Shown: piece after piece, positions 34,919-42,375 of the stretch
Position numbering within the stretch: position 1 is the stretch's first letter
How the letters are laid out: every line of letters starts with the position of its first letter
Assembly: GCA_022826185.1 (NCBI GenBank)
Contig: JAJDVH010000033.1
Span: 1 to 42,731 of the forward strand
Direction: 5' to 3'
Source: Alphaproteobacteria bacterium
GTDB taxonomy: Bacteria > Pseudomonadota > Alphaproteobacteria > Bin95
Length of the DNA stretch: 42,731 nt
Notes under the pieces: model-generated
What the model was told of the DNA's origin: nothing
The model's database searches: none
The model's input: only the letters and a program-made list of their open reading frames with translations
Program-made: the position numbers and the translations under genes

Positions 34919-36046
34919 ATGATAATTCTTCAGGGTGTGACACACGACAACCACTTCGAAGCGATTAAGGAAGTTTTTGCGATTGAAGAACCTGAGCGGG
35001 TAATCATTAGCGTCGCATTCGCAAATGAAGCGGGTGTAGCCTTGGTAGAAGAATGGCTTTCCAACCTCAATAGTGTTACGCGACTCATAATCGGTATCCG
35101 AAATGGAATAACTTCTGCTCAAGCGCTTCGACGCTGTTTAATCACGGATTGCGAATTATTCGTTGTCGATACAGGATCCCGCTCAACAATATTTCATCCC
35201 AAGGTGTACTTTGCAAGAAATTCTGCTCGAGCGCACTTGATAATTGGGAGCGCAAATCTCACATATGGGGGCCTTGTATCGAATATCGAAGCCAGCATTC
35301 TGTTGACGTTTCCACTTGACAACGAAGATCACCGACAACTCGCCGACGAGTTAGAACGTAAACTGGATCAACTTGTAGAGAATTTCGCAGAGCATGTCGT
35401 CCGTGTTGATGAAGACGACATGATAGAGAATCTCCTAAATGACGGGCGGATTACAGACGAGGCGGTGAAGCCGCCGCCGATGCTGACAGGTTTCTCGAGC
35501 AGGCCAACTACAAATCGTATCCCGCGAATGCCACTGAATGTTCGCCATGTTGCTAGAGTGCAACGAAGGCCCGGCACTTCGTCGGATGAAGAACGCGGCT
35601 ATCCGGCAACAAACGTAAACCGACCGACGTTAGTTTGGCAGAGTTCACGCTTGACGCGACGCGACTTAAATATTCCGACAAGCCCAAACACTGCCCCAAC
35701 GGGTTCAATGCTATTCAAAAAGGGGGCATCAGACATCGCCCACCAAATATACTTCCGACAACAGGTATTTGACAAATTGGATTGGCGTCCAGATCCAAGA
35801 ACTCAAGGGAAGGAATTGGCTGAGGCTGTGTTCCAGATAATCATTGGCATGATTGATTTCGGCGAGTATAATTTAACCGTTACGCACGACACTAGGACTA
35901 ATACAAGGAGCTTCGAACAAAGCCAGCCAATGTCGGCACTTCGCTGGGGCGAAATCAAGCCAATTATCGCGCGAGAGGACCTGCTTGGCCGAACACTGTA
36001 CCTTTATCGGGCAGGAGAGCATAATTTTATCATTGAAATTGACTAA
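34919..36046 (+). CDS. Phospholipase-D-type nuclease (candidate restriction endonuclease)
   Basis: The 375-residue product carries one PLD catalytic motif: HPKVY (93-97) and GSANLT (110-115), the HxK...GSxN pattern of metal-independent nucleases such as BfiI and NgoFVII, which work as dimers. The C-terminal 250 residues match no domain I recognise and may read the DNA target. Base composition drops sharply (AT-rich) from about 34900. The gene converges on the N6-methylase gene and overlaps its 3' end by 17 bases. Start ATG 34919 is preferred; GTG 34889 is possible. A nuclease facing an adenine methylase makes a type II restriction-modification pair likely. Confidence 0.8.
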   Translation: MIILQGVTHDNHFEAIKEVFAIEEPERVIISVAFANEAGVALVEEWLSNLNSVTRLIIGIRNGITSAQALRRCLITDCELFVVDTGSRSTIFHPKVYFARNSARAHLIIGSANLTYGGLVSNIEASILLTFPLDNEDHRQLADELERKLDQLVENFAEHVVRVDEDDMIENLLNDGRITDEAVKPPPMLTGFSSRPTTNRIPRMPLNVRHVARVQRRPGTSSDEERGYPATNVNRPTLVWQSSRLTRRDLNIPTSPNTAPTGSMLFKKGASDIAHQIYFRQQVFDKLDWRPDPRTQGKELAEAVFQIIIGMIDFGEYNLTVTHDTRTNTRSFEQSQPMSALRWGEIKPIIAREDLLGRTLYLYRAGEHNFIIEID

Positions 36047-37679
36047 GATCGGAACCATCAGAAGTTCGGCATCTACGGTCGCGCATTTTTTTCCATTCCT
36101 GCATCAAATCATCTTGCTCTCCGGTAGCAAGACCTATTGCTCCTAGTATGAGACGATTTTGGCCGCATAGAACATCGGTAATTGATTTGGTACGAATTGC
36201 TGTATCTAGGCTTTGCAGTTCTGGTTGAATGTTTGAAGAGATAGGAATGATTAGCTTCTCTATCTCGGATGGAACAAGTTCCAACACGCCGCCTCCATAA
36301 TGACGCCCCTCGAGTTCCGCACTGAGCGCGGTAAGGGCGTTGACAAAAGAGAATACAAGTGTCTGCGCATCGATCGTTTGGAGGGTAATGCGGTAAGCGG
36401 TATCAGTAGTGAAAGCGCCATATTGGTTATGAATTAATCTCGGCATATTATGTGATCTCTTGAGCATACCTACCTCAGTTGAATAGACCGAGGGGACACT
36501 ATACCAAGGCGTCCGGATACGGCATTTGTATCGAGTATGAAGGCGGTTATGCTCTCCACTTGTGATGTAAGATTTAGCCAGAGGCTCCGCTTCGGCACTG
36601 GTATCTTGGAACCATAGAAAATTCGTAGGCTTACCCTTCGCCGCATTTTCGCAATGTTGCTTCTCGTCATAGATTACCCCGGGACAATGATCACTTCGTC
36701 CAAACATGGGTTGAGCCCATTTGTGCAATTCAAAACGGTCAACAACATCATCAGTAACAAGGAAGAAATTATTTGCACCGGTAACGATACCTACATCGAC
36801 CTTGGCGAGGTCGTCGAAGCGGACCACGCGATTCTCTTCTATAACGAGATCTAGAAGTTCTCGAACTCCGGAGGTCAATAGTGCTCGGGTCCATTTACCT
36901 TCTACGGTTTTACCATTGATGGCATGAGGGGTTTGAAATAAGACTTCAGGGTCCATATCGACGAAGGCGCGTCCTCGAACCGGGTAGATTCCCACGCCTT
37001 CCGAGAAATCGCGAGGATCGCGCTTCTTTTCTGCAAGGAGGATTACGGCTCCCTGTAACGTCCCAGAGAACCAGAGCTCTTGGGGGTCAATGATTACCAA
37101 TCGGGAGCAGTTGGCGCCTAGATAAGTGCGTAGAGACTGTGCATGACTAACGTGAATAATTTCAGATGGCACCACCATCGCGAGCCGCCCACCAGGCCGC
37201 AATATAGCAAGCGATGCAAGGACGAAGGGAACCCAAGCATTGGTGTGCTTTGTGAATTTACAGTTTTCCTGACGAAAAATGTTTTCTGCATTGGATTGAA
37301 AGTGTGGCGGAAGATACTGATAGCGAACGAATGGAGGATTACCTACAACAGCGTCGAAACAAATAGAGCTATCTCGCAAGGCAGAGTTTGCCCAACTGAG
37401 AAAATCAGCATTATTGATCGTTGCATCGTTCAGGCCGGAAGAAAGGGCTTGTTCAGAGGATTTTTTTGCTTCAATTGAGTTAATTTCAAAGCCTGTAATA
37501 TTGGGATTATTAAGGTGAGAAGCGAGGTATGGAAAGAAAACACCATCACCACAGCTAGGTTCAAGAACCGAAATTGGTTGGGAGTTGGATATCCACCGAA
37601 CCAAAAATGCTGCAAGATCATTGGGAGTATAGTACCCGCCTCGGAGCTTTTGTGCAGATTGGTGTTCCCGGAAATTCAT
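36030..37679 (-). CDS. N6-adenine DNA methyltransferase (type II R-M, gamma/TaqI-like)
   Basis: The 549-residue protein has the N6-adenine methylase layout: GYYTP (15-19) near the start, the SAM-binding VLEPSCGDG (38-46), an acidic strand-2 end (TGFEINS) and the catalytic NPPF (114-117). The C-terminal half has a TaqI-like target-recognition region. Like the nuclease it faces, it is AT-rich. Its ATG (37677-37679) overlaps the TGA of the 60-residue ORF by three bases, coupling it to the MT-A70 operon. It would methylate the host sites that the PLD nuclease attacks. Confidence 0.9.
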   Translation of the reverse strand: MNFREHQSAQKLRGGYYTPNDLAAFLVRWISNSQPISVLEPSCGDGVFFPYLASHLNNPNITGFEINSIEAKKSSEQALSSGLNDATINNADFLSWANSALRDSSICFDAVVGNPPFVRYQYLPPHFQSNAENIFRQENCKFTKHTNAWVPFVLASLAILRPGGRLAMVVPSEIIHVSHAQSLRTYLGANCSRLVIIDPQELWFSGTLQGAVILLAEKKRDPRDFSEGVGIYPVRGRAFVDMDPEVLFQTPHAINGKTVEGKWTRALLTSGVRELLDLVIEENRVVRFDDLAKVDVGIVTGANNFFLVTDDVVDRFELHKWAQPMFGRSDHCPGVIYDEKQHCENAAKGKPTNFLWFQDTSAEAEPLAKSYITSGEHNRLHTRYKCRIRTPWYSVPSVYSTEVGMLKRSHNMPRLIHNQYGAFTTDTAYRITLQTIDAQTLVFSFVNALTALSAELEGRHYGGGVLELVPSEIEKLIIPISSNIQPELQSLDTAIRTKSITDVLCGQNRLILGAIGLATGEQDDLMQEWKKMRDRRCRTSDGSDLSQFQ

Positions 37680-37858
37680 TCGATTTTATCCTCGGGTAAT
37701 GATAAGGTCGGGTCGTAGATCGGCTCGCCCATCGGGCGCGTCCGCCGTGTTCCTTCCTGCAACCCGTCGGTCCGGTCCCGCGCGATCTCGATATAGCGGG
37801 GCACGGTATCGCAGCTCCCAGCCGACCTCCCGTGCGTGAGCGTCGCGTCGGCCGTCAT
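37676..37858 (-). CDS. 60-residue linker ORF between two methylases
   Basis: A 60-residue ORF whose ATG overlaps the MT-A70 stop (ATGA) and whose TGA overlaps the N6-methylase ATG. It is polar, with a middle segment PRYIEIARDRTDGLQEG and an acidic end; no fold is recognised. It may be a short regulatory protein, or a leader that only couples the two methylases. Its GC-rich 5' part and AT-rich 3' end straddle a composition junction near 37680. Confidence 0.45.
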   Translation of the reverse strand: MTADATLTHGRSAGSCDTVPRYIEIARDRTDGLQEGTRRTRPMGEPIYDPTLSLPEDKIE

Positions 37859-38742
37859 GGGAAGAGGGAAGCCGAGTTGTAGCTGTAGGTCGGCCAGTCG
37901 GGCCGGTAGCCGGGCTCCGCCTGATAGCCCCAGACCGTCCAGTTCGCCCGCGTCCCGCGCCCGAACAGTTCGAGATACGGCCCCCAGCTGCACGCCTCGA
38001 TCAACTCATACTGCTCGTCCGGCTTTCGGGAATGCTCGCGCTTCCGGCTGGCGATCAGGTTCACCTGGCTGCGCCCCGGACCGAGGGTGCGGGCGTGCTT
38101 GCCCCGCACGCCGAACAGGATCATCTCCGTGACGTTGCGGAAGTAGAAGCCGACGCCGCGCCCGTCCGACCCGCCGTCCTTGCGGACCTTGTGCCAGACC
38201 AGGTTCGTCTTGTACTCGAAGCCCCACGCTTCCAGCACGCCGAGCCCCCAGGGCAGGAGCGCGTTGGGAACCCAGAGGTAGCAATGCGCGCGTTCGTCCG
38301 AGAGAGCGGCCACGGGCAAGGCGGCGATCTCATCGAAGCTCAGGGTCTCGTAACGGTCGAGGCGGCGGTGTTCCGGGGCGATCTTGCCGGTGCGATTGGC
38401 GAAGCGCCATGGCGGATCGGCAAGGATCGTGCCGAACTTACGGCCCGCAAGGCTGGCGGCAAGATCGTCGGACGGGGATTTCGCAGCCCGCGCCTGTCCG
38501 CTCCGCGCTCCCGGCGCCGGACCGTTGTCCGCGGCAGGCCCGCGGCGGCCGCCATGCCCGTCCGTGCAGATCGCGGTTCCCTCCCCTGCATGGTCGCCGG
38601 CGGAGGATTGCAGCGATTCGCCCTCCGGGGAAGCGGCGGCCTGTGCATGAACGCGGTTTGCCGCGCGGTTCCCGGTGCCCGCCGCCGCCGTTTCCCCCGT
38701 GCTTCCCCGGCCCGCAAGCCCGTTCCGCTTCGCGCCCGGCAT
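37855..38742 (-). CDS. MT-A70 family N6-adenine methyltransferase
   Basis: The 295-residue protein has the MT-A70 catalytic DPPW (109-112, in TILADPPWRFANR) and the C-terminal fold with LIASRKREHSRKP and YLELFGRG. Phages and mobile elements often carry such enzymes to methylate adenine in DNA and evade restriction. The first 95 residues are low-complexity, Gly/Ala/Arg-rich. ATG 38742 overlaps the HTH gene stop (TAATG) and follows GGAGGT; an earlier ATG at 38754 lacks that. Target site unknown. Confidence 0.9.
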   Translation of the reverse strand: MPGAKRNGLAGRGSTGETAAAGTGNRAANRVHAQAAASPEGESLQSSAGDHAGEGTAICTDGHGGRRGPAADNGPAPGARSGQARAAKSPSDDLAASLAGRKFGTILADPPWRFANRTGKIAPEHRRLDRYETLSFDEIAALPVAALSDERAHCYLWVPNALLPWGLGVLEAWGFEYKTNLVWHKVRKDGGSDGRGVGFYFRNVTEMILFGVRGKHARTLGPGRSQVNLIASRKREHSRKPDEQYELIEACSWGPYLELFGRGTRANWTVWGYQAEPGYRPDWPTYSYNSASLFP

Positions 38743-39191
38743 TACGACCTCCACCGCCGCCCGGCCCTGCGCTTGCGGTAGAGGCGGGCGAGGCGGCGTT
38801 CGCGCTCCAGGCGGTGGCGTTTCAGGAAGCGCTGGACCGTCGTCGCGTGGAAGACCAGCCCCTCGGCGGCGAGCGCGTCGCGCAGCCCGTACATCGAAAT
38901 CGTCGGCCTTGCCGCCAGGATGCGGAAAATGCGCTCTCGTTCCGGCTCGATCCGCGAGTCGCTGCCGCCGATCGTCTCCGGCCGCACATGGCCGCGCTCG
39001 CGGAACTGCCGGATCCAGCGGCGGACGCTGTTCGCCGCCAGCCCGAAATGCCGGGCGACCGCCTCAGCGCTCATGCCCCGCTCCAGAACCGCCGCGACCG
39101 CAAGGCCCCGCAGCTCCTCGTTGACCGGACGGCCGCCCCTTCTCGGTCGCAGCGCCGCGTCCGCCGGTCCGTTCGTCGATTCCGCCGCCAT
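38742..39191 (-). CDS. IS630 OrfA-like helix-turn-helix protein
   Basis: The 149-residue protein has a first HTH (about 40-63, MSAEAVARHFGLAANSVRRW) and a second wing region (GLVFHATTVQRFLKRHRLER) as found in the N-terminal DNA-binding part of IS630/Tc1-type transposases. The catalytic DDE domain is missing. It is start/stop coupled to the MT-A70 gene and follows GGAGGATGAGCG. It may be a domesticated transposase fragment acting as the operon's regulator, or a leftover of an IS. Confidence 0.75.
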   Translation of the reverse strand: MAAESTNGPADAALRPRRGGRPVNEELRGLAVAAVLERGMSAEAVARHFGLAANSVRRWIRQFRERGHVRPETIGGSDSRIEPERERIFRILAARPTISMYGLRDALAAEGLVFHATTVQRFLKRHRLERERRLARLYRKRRAGRRWRS

Positions 39192-39622
39192 CGCTCATCC
39201 TCCCGCCGCGCCCACGCGGCCTTCATGACACTCAATTCGAGACACGCCGTTACGCCGCCTACCGCCGGTCCGAACGCCACAACGCGCCGCTATCGCCCCT
39301 CCTTCCGCCGCGCCCCGGCTGCCTCCTCGAACGCCCGGTTAAAGGCGTGCGATCCGGCTCCCCGCAACCGCCGTTCCTCCCGTCCGGCCGCCGGTCCGAG
39401 CGCCACAACGCGGCGCCGCGCGCGGGCCTCCCCCGCCTGCCGACCGGGCCCCGGCCGCAGTTTTGTTCCGGGTGGATACGCGGAAACAGCGCCTGCGTGG
39501 CGCTTCCGCCAGACGGTCAGGTCCAGGTCATTGCCCCCCTCATTCCATCGAGGACCGGAATGAGACAAATATAGAACATACAGGGGATATGTCAAGCCCG
39601 GAAATCCGGGCCGGCCGCCTGT
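39192..39622. other. Leader region with promoter, 25-bp direct repeat, no supported gene
   Basis: Between the CoA-transferase stop and the HTH start lie 431 bp. A strong leftward promoter sits at 39568-39595. A 25-bp sequence (39262-39286, starting CCGCCGGTCC) recurs at 39388-39412 with one mismatch, 126 bp apart. Short GTG-started frames exist after each repeat copy, but none is family-like. I would not annotate a gene. Confidence 0.5.
39568..39595 (-). promoter_or_regulatory. Strong sigma70 promoter of HTH/MT-A70 operon
   Basis: Minus-strand TTGACA (39590-39595) and TATATT (39568-39573), 16-bp spacer: the best consensus promoter in the window. It points at the HTH gene, leaving a leader of about 370 bases. 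Confidence 0.7.
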
Positions 39623-40816
39623 TCAGATCACGCCTTCTTCCCTGAGCCGCGCCGCGGTTTCGGCGTCGACGCCGCAATGTTCGGCCAGCACCTCGTCCGT
39701 GTGCTCGCTCAAGGTGGGCGGGCGGCGGATGTCGGCGGGGGAGTCGGAGAGCTTGATCGGGCAGCCGACCGTCTGGTAGGCGCCGCGGCCGGGGTAATCG
39801 ACCTCCACGATCATCTCCCGCTCGCGCAGATGCGGGTCGGCCAGCACCTCGCCCGTGTCCTGGCAGGCCCCGCAGGGCACGCCGGCGGCGCCGAGCAGCT
39901 TCATCACCTCGAATTTGCTGCGCTGGCGGGTCCAGCTCTCGACCAGCGCGTTGTATTCCTCGCGGTGCTCCCAGCGGCCCGCCGGCGTCTCGAAGCGCGG
40001 ATCGTCGAGTTCCGGAATGTCCACCACGCTGCGGAAGCCCTCATACATCTGCGGCTGGCAGAAAATATAGACATAGTCGTTGGGCCCCCCCTGCGCGCAG
40101 GGATAGGTGGTGCCCGGCACGGTCTGGCCGAGCTGGTTGCCGCGCCGGGGCTGCACCATGCCCTGGCGCTGATGGTCGCGCAGGCTGACGCGCAATATGT
40201 TGACCACCGCCTCCTGCATCGCGACCTCGACCTTCTGGCCCTTGCCCGTGGCATGGCGCTGCTGCAGCGCCGCGAGCAGGCCGATGGCGAGGTGCATGCC
40301 GGTGCCGGAATCGCCGATGGCGGGCCAGGTGTAGGTCGGCGGGTTGTCGGGAAAGCCGGTGACGCTCATCGCCCCGCCCATGGCCTGCGCGATGGGCTCG
40401 AAGGCCTTGTAGCCGGAGTTCGGCCCGTAGCTGCCGAAGCCCTTGATGGTGCCGTAGATGAGGCGCGGATTGATCTCCGAGAGCACGTCGTAGCCGAGGC
40501 CGAGCCGGTCCAGCGCGCCCGGCGAGAAATTTTCGACCAGCATGTCCACTTCCGCGATCAGCTTCCTAAACAGCGCCTTGCCGTCCCCGGTCTTGAGGTT
40601 GAGGGTCAGGCTCTTCTTGTTGGCGTTCAGCACCAGGAAGAACAGCCCGTCCTGGCCCGGTATGTCGGGCATGGCCCGGCGAGCGGCCTCGCCCCGGCCC
40701 GGCTCCTCCAGCTTGATGACCTCGGCGCCGAGCCAGGCCAGCACCTGCGTGCAGGCGGGGCCCGCCTGGTTGTGGGTCATGTCGATGATCCTGACGCCGT
40801 TCAGGGCCGCGCTCAT
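39623..40816 (-). CDS. CaiB/BaiF (type III) CoA-transferase
   Basis: The 397-residue enzyme swaps CoA between an acyl-CoA and a carboxylic acid through an aspartyl-CoA thioester. The catalytic Asp is D169 in PAIGDSGTGMH, matching formyl-CoA transferase; N-terminal NQAGPACTQVLAWLGAEVIKLEEP and LVENFSPGALDRLGLGYD are family motifs. The ATG 40816 follows AAGGAG. It diverges from the metallo-hydrolase with 51 bp between starts. The true acyl group cannot be told. Confidence 0.92.
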   Translation of the reverse strand: MSAALNGVRIIDMTHNQAGPACTQVLAWLGAEVIKLEEPGRGEAARRAMPDIPGQDGLFFLVLNANKKSLTLNLKTGDGKALFRKLIAEVDMLVENFSPGALDRLGLGYDVLSEINPRLIYGTIKGFGSYGPNSGYKAFEPIAQAMGGAMSVTGFPDNPPTYTWPAIGDSGTGMHLAIGLLAALQQRHATGKGQKVEVAMQEAVVNILRVSLRDHQRQGMVQPRRGNQLGQTVPGTTYPCAQGGPNDYVYIFCQPQMYEGFRSVVDIPELDDPRFETPAGRWEHREEYNALVESWTRQRSKFEVMKLLGAAGVPCGACQDTGEVLADPHLREREMIVEVDYPGRGAYQTVGCPIKLSDSPADIRRPPTLSEHTDEVLAEHCGVDAETAARLREEGVI

Positions 40817-40867
40817 GGGGGGCCGCTCCTTCTTGTCCTCATTGCCGGGCCGGCTATGCTCGCCGCC

Positions 40868-41392
40868 ATGACGCAGCAAATTCCGGGGACGGTCAACGGG
40901 TCGGCCTTCGCGGTCGGCGGCTGGGAGATCGACATCCTCGTCACCGGCTTTCCGGGCAAATCCGTCCGTCACGGCTCGCTCGGCTGGAGCACCATCGCGC
41001 TGATCCGCCACGGGGACCGGCTGGCGCTGGTGGATTGCGGCGCGTTCGGCCACCGCAAGCTGCTGGTGGCGGAGCTTGCCGCGCGCGGCCTCAGGCCGTC
41101 GGACATCACCGACCTGCTGCTGACCCACACGCATTACGACCATGCGGTCAACTGGGTGCTGTTCCCCAGGGCCCGGGTGGCGGTCGGCGCGGTCGAGCTC
41201 GACTGGGCGCTGGGCGAGCCCTGGGGCGAGACGGTGGTGCCGGAGCTCTATGTGCGCGAGCTCGGGCTCTTCCCGAAGACGGAGCGGATCGCGGACGGCG
41301 GCGAGGTGTTCCCCGGCATCACAGCCCACCTGGCGCCGGGGCACACGCCGGGCTGCCTGGTGTGCCAAGGACACCCTACTTCAAGACTATAG
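40868..41392 (+). pseudogene. Metallo-beta-lactamase-fold hydrolase, 3' truncated
   Basis: The frame gives 174 residues. The metal motif HTHYDH (87-92) and a second metal region APGHTPG (about 160-166) are present, but the family normally continues for 60-100 residues with a further metal-binding His and the last helix. After VCQGH the sequence turns abruptly to unrelated residues and stops at 41392, where base composition also changes. The break most likely marks an insertion or the end of a mobile element. The promoter region is shared with the divergent CoA-transferase. Confidence 0.75.
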
Positions 41393-41696
41393 GGACCTCT
41401 TGTTGATCGAAGCGCTGCCTTCCTCGTAAGTTGGCTTAGCATAGGCGATTATGGGGACCGATGCAAGCACATTGTGTCGCCATTATGCTTGTAGGGCAAT
41501 TGGACGAAAATAGCCTTTCAGTAACGTATTGGGGATTTTATAGTGTCTTGAGCTTGTGGTTGTCTGGGCGCATATATTGAGCCGGACAGGAGAAGGTCAG
41601 GCCATATGAACATGGGTATCACATGGATGTATCGTTCTTGTTGTTGACGGTCCAGAGGCGTAGGTCACGGCTGTGTTCCGGGCCGGGAGAGGCTTG
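41393..41696. other. AT-richer 300-bp gap at the edge of a possible mobile element
   Basis: This stretch has lower GC than both sides and no open frame with a family signature. No clean inverted repeat, tRNA or integrase site is seen. It joins the truncated hydrolase to the RHH genes and is the likely element end. Confidence 0.5.
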
Positions 41697-42017
41697 ATGG
41701 CGGCGGATGACGGCAGGAAGAGACCGCGCTCGGTGATGGCCACTGACAGCGACTGGCGCCTGGTCCGAAGCCGCGCCGACAGGGCGGACATGTCTGCCTC
41801 GGAGTTCCTGATCTCGCGCGGGCTCGCGCCTGCGGAGCCGGCGGCGGAGAGCACGGAAGACCTGCCCCTGGCGTTGAAGCGCCGCGCGCTGGTGGACCTG
41901 CGCCTTCTCGTGCTGGCCGAGCGCATGCGGTTCGAGGACGAGGGCCGGGGCGGCGTCTGGCGGCGGCTGGTGGAGGAAGCCGAGGCGTCGGTAGCGGTCG
42001 ACGGGCGGGAGGGCTGA
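41697..42017 (+). CDS. Ribbon-helix-helix-like protein 1 (MobC-like)
   Basis: The 106-residue protein has an RHH-like N-terminus: VMATDSDWRLVRSRADRADMSASEFLI (strand, helix, turn, helix), as in plasmid relaxosome accessory proteins of the MobC type, then an acidic/Arg-rich helical tail. ATG 41697 follows ggagagg with a suitable gap; a GTG at 41673 is possible. It is the first of three tandem paralogues, with 1 bp between this stop and the next start. Confidence 0.6.
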   Translation: MAADDGRKRPRSVMATDSDWRLVRSRADRADMSASEFLISRGLAPAEPAAESTEDLPLALKRRALVDLRLLVLAERMRFEDEGRGGVWRRLVEEAEASVAVDGREG

Positions 42018-42018
42018 G

Positions 42019-42375
42019 ATGGCGCGGCAATACTGCATCACCTGCCCGCGGTCCGACTGGCGGGCAATGCAGGACCTGGCGGAGGAGGCGGGGATGACGA
42101 CCTCGGCCTTCATCCTGAGGGAGGTGCTGGGCGAGGACTGCCGGATGACGCTGACGGGCGACGAGCAGCGGGCCCTGCACGACAGCACGCTCCGCCTTGC
42201 CGCCCTCGGCGAAGAGCTTGCCGGCCCCCTGCCCGGAAGCGGGGTGACGATGGCCGAGGCGCTCGCATTTCTCCGGAGCGAGCTCCAGTCGCGGCAACGT
42301 GTCGTAAGGAGGCGGGGCGTGCCGCCGCGGCCTGCCGGCGGCGCGCCGGACCTGTTCGGGGAGGGTCCGCCATGA
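42019..42375 (+). CDS. Ribbon-helix-helix-like protein 2
   Basis: The 118-residue protein shares the pattern CPRSDWRAMQDLAEEAGMTTSAFILREVL with the gene before it. It has two Cys near the start (C6, C9) and an extended C-terminal tail. Its stop overlaps the next ATG (ATGA), so the three form one operon. MobC-type or antitoxin-type DNA binding is inferred only. Confidence 0.6.
   Translation: MARQYCITCPRSDWRAMQDLAEEAGMTTSAFILREVLGEDCRMTLTGDEQRALHDSTLRLAALGEELAGPLPGSGVTMAEALAFLRSELQSRQRVVRRRGVPPRPAGGAPDLFGEGPP

Noticed and set aside
39290-39595. A 101-residue minus-strand frame ahead of the HTH gene
   Set aside because: Its start codon is the TTG of the -35 box, so it would precede the transcription start. 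No family motif is present.
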